A stretch of 64,000 nt of DNA, from the NCBI GenBank assembly GCA_963931865.1, contig OZ007505.1:16295616-16359615 (forward strand), given 5' to 3'. Both the position numbers and the translations under genes were made by a program. How positions within the stretch are numbered: the stretch's first letter is position 1; every line of letters begins with the position of its first letter. Under the pieces are notes generated by a model. The model was given only the letters and a program-made list of their open reading frames with translations. It was not told where the DNA came from and made no database searches. The stretch comes from Axinella damicornis (lineage: Eukaryota > Porifera > Demospongiae > Axinellida > Axinellidae). Shown here in pieces: positions 46,808-57,381 of this stretch.

Positions 46808-49742
46808 CCGATTATATACGCGACGTTCGGCGCGCGCCGCTGTAATACGGTAGCGAAATTATTCGTAACGTAGAAATAGTTTCACAACCGCGTGACAAAA
46901 ACCTGGTTGTAGCTGCTGAACGACGCAAGATTGCTGGAGGGCCAAGGTGATGCGCATCTCCGCGGCTACCAATTGATGCCAGGAACGCCAGGCTACCTCC
47001 ATGGATGACGGTGATAGCGCACTTTTTGTTGGAAGGTAAGTTAGTTTTGTTAACGGTAGTTACTAACGCTTGTTTTAAACATGTATCACTAAACGATAGA
47101 GCAGACGAGTATGGGCTAAGGAAGGCATGGGCGAGTGTACATAGTCATTAGCTTTTCATCAATGATGGTGAAAGAAGAGTTGTAGGATGATCTAAGCTTG
47201 GAAGTACAGGTACAAGTGTTTACCAAATATTGCGTAATTATTTGTAATGTTTCACAAGGACATGTTTTATTGAAGACTAGAAAAGGGTATAAGATATAGA
47301 TGGCGGCGTAACTGCCAGAGTGGTCAAGTACATGTAAACAAGATCTCAGAGTTCCCTGCCTGTATGCCTTGGCGATCTCCACTGTGGCATAGCCACACCT
47401 GACATTCTCTACAGAACCAGGTTGTGTCTGTGCGGCTGCGACTCACTCTGCAGTGAGCACATCGTCCTCGCTTGAAGTTCCTGTGTTTCTGTGTTTCATC
47501 ATGAATCCTTACAGGAAAGTGGCGTAGGGGAAGAGTGGTGATCAGGGATGGCTTGCGACCAGCTCGTCGACGACTGCTGTAATCTCCGATCAACTCTTTT
47601 GCCAACTGCAGTCTGAACTCCTTCACATTCTTGTGGACACTGTCTGGGCAGAAATTTTTCTGCAGAATGTAAGCATTCGTGATTGCCACATCAAACAGAA
47701 AGTAGAAGATGTATCGATAAAATTTTCTGCTCTTGGTTCTGCAGTTGTAATACCTGCGTAACTGGTCTCCACGGTCAACTCCCCCCATGTACTTGTTGTA
47801 CAAAACAATGGACTCTGGGCAACTAATGGGAGTGCGAGTGTGATCCTTCTGTCGCCGGAGAACTAACCCTTTTGCCGACGGCTGGGTGTTACTCGACATC
47901 GCCATTACCAGCTTCCTGTCCATCCAGGCACATGCACTGACACTACCTTTCTGGACCACCAGTGAGTCTCCTCTGTTAGTGTGTGTGTGCGTGTGTGTGT
48001 ACATGTGGATGTGTGTACATGTGGATGTGTGTACATATGTGGATACGTGTATATTGTGGATGTGTGTGTGTGCACATGGATGCATGTGTGTGAGTGCTCA
48101 TGCGTGTGTGTGCACATGGATGCATGTGTGTGAGTGCTCATATCTATGTGTTCTCAATACAGGTTCTGTACCTTGTTGGAAGTTTTGCCTGCTTCAGGGT
48201 TGGTGGAAAGCCCTTCTGGTCCTTCCTTGCTGTTCCACATGAATAAACTCCATTGGCGAGCAGATCTTCAACGAGCTTCACGCTGGTAAAGAAGTTATCA
48301 AAGAAAGCGTGATGGTGCTTTCCCTGCAGCTCCGCAGTGGGTGTCTTTACCACTCTCTCCCCTAGGCCATGTTCCACTCTGTTCCCTTCCTTTCCAGTAT
48401 ATACCTGAAACTTGCTGAAATAGCCATTGTGGCTATCAGAGAGCACCCACACTTTTATTCCACGCTTGATTGGCTTCATGGGATTGTTTTGCTTGAGCGA
48501 GGATCTTCCTTGGAATTTAATCATTGCTTCATCAATTGCAACCTCGCGGTGTGGTTGGTAGAGGTCTGCAAACTTCTTTGACATGTTATCGATCAGAGGT
48601 CGGACTTTTCCCAGTCGATCATACCCTGGAGAATCACGCGGCACCAGAGTGTCATTGTCGTGGAAATGAAGGTATCGCGATAGCTCGCGGTAGCGATCGC
48701 GTGTGATCCTGTCAGCAATTGGGGCATAATTCAGCAAGGGATCTCGCCTCCAATAGTCATCCAGGGAAGGCAGGTGGTTTATTGCCATGAGGATGTGGAA
48801 TCCTAGGAAAGCCTTCAATTCCTCTACAGTCATCCTGTTCCATTTACAGAATTTCTCGTCTCCCATTACCTGGTTGGCGTACCTGTCACTCTCATCTCTG
48901 ATCTCTTCCAATAGGTCAGAACTGAAAAAGAGTTCGAAAACGCCCAGTGGAGATGCAGGAATTGGGACCGTTGGACCCACAGGTGAGGTGAAGGGGTTGA
49001 TGGTAACAGGGTGTAAAGTAGAAGACCATGAGGTGGGGTCAGAAGGATTGGTAGTAGAGAGGTTGGTTGTAGAGAGGTTGGTTGTCGAGAGGTTGACAGT
49101 GTTGGGAAGATGGGTGGGGTTTGCTACAGTCTCTGGAGTGCTTGGAGAGATGGGAGTAACGGAATTTTGCATGGGATGTGGACAGTCTTCATCCTCTTCC
49201 TCGCTCTCCATTCCTGACAGGTCACTGAAGTCATCATCACTACCCTCCATGATTGGTTCGTTGGGGTCATCCAGTTCAAGGTCATCGTCGGACCTTTCAT
49301 CATCAGATCTGTCATCCAAGCTGTCAGCCAAGTCACCCCCCTCAGCGCCATCCAACAGCTCAAGCACATCCTCTGCAGTCATTGTGCAGTGCCTCTTAGC
49401 CATCTTCCCAACCTATTACGTTATAGAAGCGTGCAAATATTGTTTGGATTATTGTTGTTATAACGTGTGTGATTGCTGTGGCTTACCTGTTGCATATAGT
49501 TTGAAGCGCTGCTTGTCGAAAAAAGTTCAATTGCACCCCCAGGTCAGAAGCACTCCAAGTGAAGTCCAAAGTGTACTAATGATCGTTGTAGGCTGGTAAG
49601 TCTCAGCTCCACCTCCTGAAGTTATAGCGCTTCGTTTAGCAATGACGTTCCAGCTGACGCCTGTAGGCGCTAGGCGTCTACCGCGTTTAACGCATTGCGC
49701 GCGCGTGACGCCTGTAGGCAGGCGTCTATCGCGTATAATCGG
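46808..49742 (-). mobile_element. autonomous piggyBac-like transposon
   Basis: The termini are inverted CCGATTATATACGCGA on the left and, on the complement, CCGATTATACGCGA on the right, with GC-rich subterminal palindromes (GACGCCTGTAGGCG). TTAA flanks the left end (46804-46807) but TTGT the right, so the target duplication has mutated or the border is slightly off. It contains a full-length transposase gene. It lies between the two copies of the BTBD9 3' exons. Confidence 0.75.
47324..49403 (-). CDS. piggyBac-family transposase (PGBD4-like)
   Basis: A DDD-type cut-and-paste transposase. Two exons, 48172-49403 and 47324-47972, join at CCAACAAG/GTACAG and ACTAACAG/AGGAGAC in phase to give about 626 residues. 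Order: an acidic, Ser/Thr-rich N-terminus (runs of D/E, NLSTTNLSTTN repeats), the DDE_Tnp_1_7 core with catalytic Asp in AIDEAMIKF, FFDNFFTS and MGGVDRGDQ, then a C-terminal cysteine-rich zinc-binding domain (RCAHCRV, WFCRECQVWLC). No stop or frameshift is found, so it may be active or domesticated. Its own termini at 46808 and 49742 argue for a mobile copy. The 199-bp intron is largely (CA)n/(GT)n, with the acceptor at the repeat edge. Confidence 0.92.
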
Positions 49743-50136
49743 TTGTATTGTACATGTACTCACAGTTAATATAGCCAATTCTTTCCCAACAGTACGGGCC
49801 TGCCCACAGCTAGTGTTTGATCCCCATTATAATCCTGCATGCATGCATGCCATGGTTACATGGATTGGTGTGAGCATGGGGCAGCATGGGGAGGGCCAGA
49901 GCATATAATTATGGGGGTGGGGTTATGTTTTGTAGGCCACATAACAGAATAAATTATGACATTGTCTAGATGTTGATAATCTACTATTTCACACATAATT
50001 ATCATTATTATTTCAAAACAGCTAGGGTTTCCTACAAGAAGGTCATACAAAAGTAATACAATTGTCACTGAATTGTGCTGGGAGCTCTGTCCCAGTTTCA
50101 TAATATAAGCACCATGCATGCAATGTGCCGGGTAGA

Positions 50137-53029
50137 TCACAAGTGTTCTACAGGTGTGTCTACAGCTTGACAGGCGAGCTCCTTGATGCTAACTGCTGGT
50201 ATCTGCTGTGCTTGTACATGTGGTAGCACTTGCTGTGATTGTGGTAGCCCTGGGTGTGCTTGTGGTAGCACTGGTTGTGCTTGAAACAGCTGTTGTATCT
50301 GTGCTCGTGGTAGCACTGCCTGTGCTAGTTGCTGTGCTGCCTGGCGTTCTTGTGCACGTCCTAGCATTCGTTGCTGCATTCCTAGCTGTGGTTGTTGTGG
50401 TGCTGGCTGTAAATGTAGTGCTGGCTGTAAATGTAGTGCTGCAAAATTAAAGCCTAAGGCTGCTTGTGGCTTTGTAGCAGTTGTGCTACCCAGGGGTGTT
50501 GGTAGTGGCTTTATAGCAGTTGTGCTACCCAGGGGTGTCGTTGATGTAGGCTGCACAACATAATGGTTGAAAGTGAACCAGTCTAAATAAACATACAGGA
50601 AAGGAACTTGCATGTCATGTAGGTACATACACGTACATACCTGCAACTTGGGTTCTTCCGTCTTCGGATTCTTCACAACCACCATGACATAGCTCACCAC
50701 CCTCTCAGGAAATTCCACTGTGACGTTGGTACTGTAGAAACAATCTACAAATCAATGTAGGACTGCATGGTTTCAAGTATAGAATATAGCTATGTAGCCT
50801 CGTTCCCAAGCTTTCTTCGCTTTGCACTGCAAGCGATGAAAAGCTGGGTGGGGCCTGCAGGGAATGAGGCTAGTATATAAATTTACGATTGTGTAGTATT
50901 ATAGCTACACCACATTTCTGGGTTTCGAAGACAACTTGTGCATATGTTATTGGGAGTGCATAACAAAACAATTTTAGTGTGGTGCTTACCCAAATTCATT
51001 GTTTTTCAACTCCACAAGCTGTGTAAAACTGTCTTCTTCCTTTTCTGTGCTCACTAGGATAGCAACATCTCCCCTAGTTGACTGCAAGTGATACACCTTC
51101 AGCCTATGGATCACAACAATACAGTCACCATGTACGTAACAGGTAACTACTAAAATTATACTATAGTGGCTTGTTATTAGGCTTATATGACTGTGCATAT
51201 TTGCTGCTAGGCACAGGTTTGACTCACGGCACGGTTACGGGATACTTGTGCACGCGCCATGCGAAAAGTATTGGGAAATGTACACTTAATTTCGCTAACC
51301 AAAAATCTCTGGTACAAGAGTGTGAGCAACTTGATTCTGGTGGTGGAGGTGCGCTGTCACAAGGTGCAGGGCATGACGGAAGCTTTTACCGATACGCTGT
51401 ATAGCCAAGCAAAAACGAGCAGTTCAGTTCACCAAAAAGCCGCTTTTCTCGAGCGAGACAGCTGATAATTTGCCAGGGATTATGCTATCAAAGAAAGCTT
51501 CCGTCATGCCCTGCACCTTGTGACAGAGCACCTCCACCGCCAAGTTGCTCACGCTCTTCGTACTAGAGTTTTTGGGTAGCGAAATTAAGTATACATTTCC
51601 CAATACATTTCTCACGGCATGCGCACGAATATCCCGTAACCTTAAGTCTTCTTCCAGAAACTGCTATCATTGATCCTATAGCTATAATTCGAATGAAGGG
51701 CACTTCCTATAAAGGAATGGCATTCAAAATTAAGAAGGGACATACTTCCTTCCTGTGGAAATATAGGCGCATGCGCCTAATATAATAATGAGTGACTACG
51801 GTAAGTTGATTTTATTCGAAGTCATGTTCTCTAAGACAGTTATGGTACGTTTAAACAGAATGCACAGAGTTAATTAAATGTACAGACTGGCATATATGCC
51901 AATACAGTTAGTGCAAGGTAAAAGTACCTCAGCTGGGATATAGAGTAGGGCTGATTGAAGGTCACGAGGCATGCAGGCAGATCGTCCTTCCTCTTGTACT
52001 CGGATTGAGTGAAGTGTGGAGTGAGAGAAGACAAGGGAGCTGTGTACAGAGAAACCAAGGTAGTAATTATTAAACTTGGATGATGTGCATGCAGGTGCAT
52101 GGTGCATCTGTTGTGAGGCGTTTGCTAGTCCCATTCCCAGATTCACAGTATGCACAAAAGGTGGGGAGGACCCTGGGGATATTTGCACTAATGTAGTATT
52201 ACTGTAGCTCCCAACAACCTTGTTACAGGGTGAGAGCTTGAAAGGGTTGGTTCATAGGTACAGAGAAATGTGCTTCCATGGAACACCCAACAGCAGAAGC
52301 TTTCATGCTAACATAATACATGTTAATGTACAAGGCAGTTTTGCATACTGAGTTTACTGTGTGAAACAGACAATTCTTTACTTTATCCTACTACATCTCA
52401 CTGTCAGTAATCTAAACTTCTTGCAGTGCATAGTACATCTAAAAAGTTTGTATTGTCAAATAACATCTGCATAACATTCAGTGTGTGGAATATAATTATA
52501 CACCCATGACAACTGTTTGGCACATGAGCAAATTTAACGGTAGCACAAAATGTGGCATATTCATGAACCTTCAATTTGTACCACACATATAGAAAACTGT
52601 GGAATCGATCCATGACTTACTGCTTCCATCATATATTTCAGAGGAAGTTGAAACTGTCCAATATGCTAGTTATCCTCATTCCCCTATCTAGTAATATATG
52701 TACAGTATGTACATACTCAGATCGCCTACCAATGACTCCGTTAGCTCTGAACTGGAATGGCTTCTGATCCTCAGCAAGGCGACATGCGAGGAAGCGAAGA
52801 GTGAAGGCTTGGCTCTCATCAGACCGACCGGTCAGCTCAAACTGAATATACCTGTAAAGTGGTCAATGAACTCTTCATTGCATGCCCATTAGATGTAGCC
52901 GTGTTCCCAGGCCTTCTCACCCCAGCGTTTGTTGCTTGGAGTACTAATGCAAGCAACAAACGCTGGGGTGAGAACTTAAGCCTGAGAATGAGGCTACATT
53001 GGATGCAGAACAGCAGGGTTTCATCTACT

Positions 53030-53064
<35 letters not shown>

Positions 53065-56000
53065 GGGGGAAGCTTCCCCCCCCAAAGAAGAGATTGATTA
53101 TATCATTACATCATAGGTAATACCATATTAGGACTCAGATACTGCTGTAGGCCACACCTCTTCCGGGGAATTAATTAACCTCAACACATTTTGCACGGCA
53201 CTTGCCACTACTTCCCCCCCAAACATTTTTTCTAGATGAAACCCTGAACAGATATACTATTTTTCCAGCCAGGACGTGGCAAGCACATTATAGTCATTGC
53301 TTCTTCTTGCGCGAGCATGAGCAAGCCATGGCTGCATGGTGGGACTGTAACTCTGGCGCATTCAATGAAACCTTCCATTTCTGGATGTCACACCAATCTG
53401 GCACATGCAATAATTATAGCGTACCATGAATCTTAAGTTCAATGGCGTACAGATGTGATGGCTACAATGAAGAATGGAAAAGGAAACTAAGAAGGTATTG
53501 TACCAAAGGCACAGGACACACAAGCACAGAGAAACAAATGGGACTATAGGTAGAAAAGAAAAAGTTTGTACTCATGTGACACAAGAGTGCATAAGTAGGT
53601 CACACTCCCCCGGAGTAAGAGCGTGTAACTTCCTTTATAGTGTCATGTTACCATACTCTGCAATATTCCATACAAATTGGTTCTTGGACGTTGACGGTAG
53701 TTTGCAAGCAAATTTTGTGACAACATTGACTCTCAAATGCTTCATTCTCAAAACAAGTTAGTCATCCTCTACGTGCGGCCACAAAGCATATATATATCTT
53801 GCTCACACTCACCCCACAATGCCCTACATCTACATAAGAATAGATCACCTACTTACCTCAGTGCCTGTGTGGGGAAATGAAGGCTTTGGGAGGCAAAGCA
53901 GGTGAAGCCAGAGTAGTTGAACAGCTGCAGCCATGTCTTCTTATCCCTGGAGACTTTGACGATGTAAGAGAAAGACTTCTCTTGTATAGGCGAATGTGGG
54001 TAGCCGATCAGCTGGAGCTCATTGAGAAGATAAATGGCATCCAGACATACTGTGCAAGTATCTGGCAGCCCAGAGTTGGAGACTCTGGTTATGCCAGGAC
54101 CTTGCGGTTGTGTGAGTTGTTCTCCCAGCTGGATCACTCCCTCTATGATAGACTGAGGAGGTGATCCCAATGCAAGATATTGGTGCTGCTGATAGTTGAG
54201 GACCTGGCGGGGCTCCACAGCTATGACATACTTCAGGTGATTCGTACCAGGCACTGGAGTGAAGAACAATTAAATGGACGTGACTAAAACACGGAACGGA
54301 CTGGAAAACGGACCAGAAAACGGACTGGGTTTCCATGCGGCGTCTACTCCATCGCACATTTTAGTACAGCCAGTCTGCAGCCCAGCGGACGACCACCAGT
54401 GCCTCCGCGCAGCCATGGATGAACGGTGACCAGCGCCTCATGCTCAAGTCTGGTACACAGCTCAGGTCGACATCACCGGTCGATCAATTACATCACGATC
54501 CACCTCAGTAGTGTCGCGTGCCAACCTGCCTGTCACGAATCTATGAACTACTTCAGTGCATAGGAGCACTGCACCAACGTTAGTAGTAAGTGCTCACGTA
54601 GGCGATCTACAGGAGGGCAGTCAAGTCTGGCGGCGAAGCCAGACCCGGGAGGCTGGCGCTCGGGCGGCTCGGCGATGTTCAGAGCGATACCACGGATGAT
54701 CCCGTGGCCACTGTGACTGCGGACTTGTGCTACTAAACTTTGGTTCACTGCACGATCAAATATACGGTGTCTAGGGCGCCCGGGCATGAAAAAAACTCAG
54801 TCCGTTTTCTGGTCCGTTTTCCGTTCCGTTCCGTGTTTTAGTCACGTCCAATATAAATAGTGAGCCAAAATAATTTCATCTGTCACAAGAAGAATATTAT
54901 ACCCTGGTACTCTCATGCAGGTACAGGTATACGCGCACGCGGTATATTAGCTGAAACTGCCAGTACTGAACCAGGTACCGGTACCGGACTCAGAGAAATT
55001 GACATTCATCGTCAAAGGAGTCATAGTAAGTCACTCAAAGATGGTCCTAAAAATAGTGGCTGGCGTGATACAAACCTGAGCACAGACAGTTTTAATGCTA
55101 ATGCCAGCATTTATTTCTTCTGTTATAATGCAAACACAGATTTTTGGATGATCGAACTGACCATATTTCCCTCTAGGCTGCATCTGCTCCAGGTCCGGCT
55201 TCATTTGCACTCGGATGGCTTTCAGAATTGAAGGCTCATCGAACAGGCTGCACGGCTCAACAACTTCAAAGAGCTCTTGCGGAGAGATTTCACTCAAACG
55301 CACACATTTTAAGATACCGCCCATCTCCTCTACACTTTGCTTGTTGTGCTCCTTCCATCGTAGCACGGCCCGAAACACAGACACCTCAGGAGCGATGAAG
55401 GTATCGCGGGAAATGATGCATGCGAGGCTGTCTTCTGGAAGCAAGAGAAAGGCATCGCTCTTGAGCATCAGATCAGCATTGTTGTCAATAAATTTGAGAC
55501 ACTTTTTTCGCAGCTGTATGAGGTGGCACATGTCAGCATGAACGAGGAGCTCCAGGACACTGGACTGACTAATGTGCCTAGACAGCTGCTCGCCAAGAGC
55601 CTCCTTCAGCAGGACAAAACTGAAACGGTCTGCCAGTGCGACCACCTCTAGAACTTCCTGGTACAGCAGTAAAGACACAATGACAAAAGGATCAGAATAG
55701 CAGTTTACTGTGACTCATAATCCATTCTGATATATCAGAGTGGCAGCTATCAAACAGAGACACAAAGGATAAGAAATTAGTGCACCATGAAGTGAAGGTT
55801 GATAAAACTTTGGGAGCTTGGACTGATCACAGTGGCATAGTTATTAGCTTAATGCAAACCTGGAGCTTAGCAGTTTTGATCTCCAAGCTCCCACTATAGG
55901 CATACTTCATCAGCAGCTGGAAGGCTTCCAGAGGGGTGTCCTGGAGGTGTATTTCAGCCCCCGGGTGGGCCTCCCGCATCTCTCCAAACAGCAGGCGATC

Positions 56001-56983
56001 AAAGTACTCTGACTGTGAAGCCAGGATGACACGGTGGGCAGGGATATGTGTGCCGTCGACAATGAGAGTGACATCAGTGTGCTCTCGGCCCTCCCACAAG
56101 CAGATGATGCCACTTCTGAGGTGCTGTAAAAGGTTGATATTGACTGAAAGGAAGGAAGAAAAAAGTAGGATTTGATGTCCTTGCAAGATGGCGCTGTCAT
56201 GACGACTACACTGTAACAACAATCAACATAACTTTAGCATTGCTCACCAGAGATAGTTCCCTTGGGAGGAGAACGTGGCTTAGGAGTAGGTGAGGCTACT
56301 GATTGTTGCAGATGAAACGGTCTTCCCAATCTTCCTCCTGCAGGTGGCGGATTTGCACTGTGGGAACCTAGTGGAGACAATCCCAGGTTTATAGCCCCTA
56401 CCCCTGTGGCCAGTTGCCCAAACGTCAGTGCTAGGCCTGCTGGGCCTGTACTCTGGTCAAAATCAAGACGACGCATTACACGAGGCGGTTCCTCTCCAGC
56501 TACCTTAGCCTTCCAGTAGCTGTGCTGCTCTAAAACGACCTCCAACTGTCCCTTCAGGGTGCCATTGATATACATTAGCTCTTCGAGTAGGCTAACACGT
56601 TCACTATAGCCAGGATCGTTTCCTCCATCATTAAACGGCCGGAAAAGAGCGCTTTTAAACTCTTTGAACTGCAGTCGGAGTAGGTACATCCCTGGAAACT
56701 GATCGTGGCTGTCAAAGAGCTCCTGAAGCATAGCTTCTATCTTCCGAACTTCAGATTGGGAGGATGACAAGGCAGCTCCCAACTGCCCTGCACCGGGAGA
56801 GCCTCTTTGAATGCGACGTGTCTGGGAGGTTTGGTGTCTCAGATCTTTGGCAATCTTCAGAAGACTTCTTAGCTTTTCGATGTCATCATCATCAAGCTCA
56901 GTGATTGGATGAATATAGGAGTGCATGGTGATTATCTCTGGCGTCCTTGGAGGTGTACCACAGACTCCGCTTTCTGTTGCCAT
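50137..56983 (-). CDS. BTBD9: BTBD9-like BTB/BACK/discoidin-domain protein
   Basis: BTBD9-type proteins are cytoplasmic BTB adaptors, thought to act with Cullin-3. Nine exons: 56248-56983, 55860-56143, 55162-55657, 53857-54253, 52730-52851, 51928-52039, 50990-51103, 50641-50731 and 50137-50550. All phases agree and give 921 residues. Order: a novel N-terminal region with a predicted coil (residues 1-245), BTB/POZ (about 246-340, HTDVTLIVDGTHIPAHRVIL), BACK (341-505), first F5/8C discoidin-like domain (about 506-678, SYIVKVSRDKKTWLQLFNYSG and RYIQFELTG), second discoidin-like domain (679-783, LVTFNQPYSISQLRLKVYHL) and a P/Q-rich tail of AQPVLPQ-like repeats. Human BTBD9 (about 612 residues) has neither the long N-terminus nor the P/Q tail, so the orthology call is by domain order. 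Introns hold a MITE (52896-52996), a foldback (51233-51641) and a TIR element (54275-54850). Confidence 0.88.
50795..50872. mobile_element. GTTCCCAGGC-family MITE
   Basis: TAGCCTCGTTCCCAAGC to GGGAATGAGGCTA, with inner arms CTTCGCTTTGCA and TGCAAGCGATGAA. It is the counterpart of the 44446-44521 copy in the duplicate. Confidence 0.7.
51233..51641. mobile_element. foldback element with about 170-bp arms
   Basis: The left arm begins GGTTACGGGATACTTGTGCA and the right arm ends with the near complement (CGCACGAATATCCCGTAACC). The arms stay alignable through TATTGGGAAATGTA, GGTGGAGGTGC and CACAAGGTGCAGGGCATGAC to GGAAGCTTT, leaving a centre of about 70 bp. It lies in the BTBD9-like intron 6-7 and is absent from the paralogous intron at 44750-45266, so it inserted after the duplication. 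Confidence 0.85.
52896..52996. mobile_element. GTTCCCAGGC-family MITE with 9-bp target duplication
   Basis: A 101-bp hairpin running TAGCCGTGTTCCCAGGCC to GAATGAGGCTA, inner arms CTCACCCCAGCGTTTGTTGC and its complement. Flanks are CATTAGATG and CATTGGATG. The duplicate copy at about 46266 keeps only its left end. Confidence 0.82.
53030..53061. repeat. poly-G run (32 nt)
   Basis: A guanine homopolymer just right of the MITE, in the BTBD9-like intron 4-5. The following GCAGGGGGGAAGC is also G-rich. Confidence 0.9.
54275..54850. mobile_element. TIR element with 53-bp inverted ends in BTBD9-like intron
   Basis: Ends start TGGACGTGACTAAAACACGG on both strands and continue CGGAAAACGGACCAGAAAAC, nearly identical over 53 bp. 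The interior is noticeably GC-richer than the surrounding intron and has a minus-strand open frame at 54548-54787 beginning next to the inner right repeat, possibly captured host sequence. No clear target duplication is visible. It resembles the elements at 30061 and 33127 in having short GGACC-like repeats in long termini. Confidence 0.8.
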
Positions 56984-57381
56984 CCCTCTCCTTCCTGCAG
57001 GATAAAAGCAATGCCACTGATCGAAAACCTTGGCTACTGGAGGGCAGAGCTTTTAGCATTCAATCTCAGGCAATACCATAACCTTATTGTAGGCGATCGC
57101 GTAACTTGCTGTAGTGGGTTTAATTGGCGCAGCGAGACTCTCGTACAGTGTACGGGAGAGTCTAGCTACGCACGCGTGCCTACAACTCCACAAGGTCCTC
57201 TTCGTTTTGCTCAATGGCTCCTATGACGCTGTTTTTGACCTGTCATGCATGCATGACTCAGCTCAATGATCCGCCCTGTGCACGTGTGCGCGCCGTCGTG
57301 GCATGAGCCCCACCCCCAATGTATACCTATACCCCACCCCCTTTGGTGCGCTCTTTTAAGAGTGAAAGGTCTGAGCCTAAG

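Noticed and set aside
48787..49599. 270-codon plus-strand frame
   Set aside because: Antisense of the acidic Ser-rich N-terminus of the piggyBac transposase; the minus strand has the family motifs.
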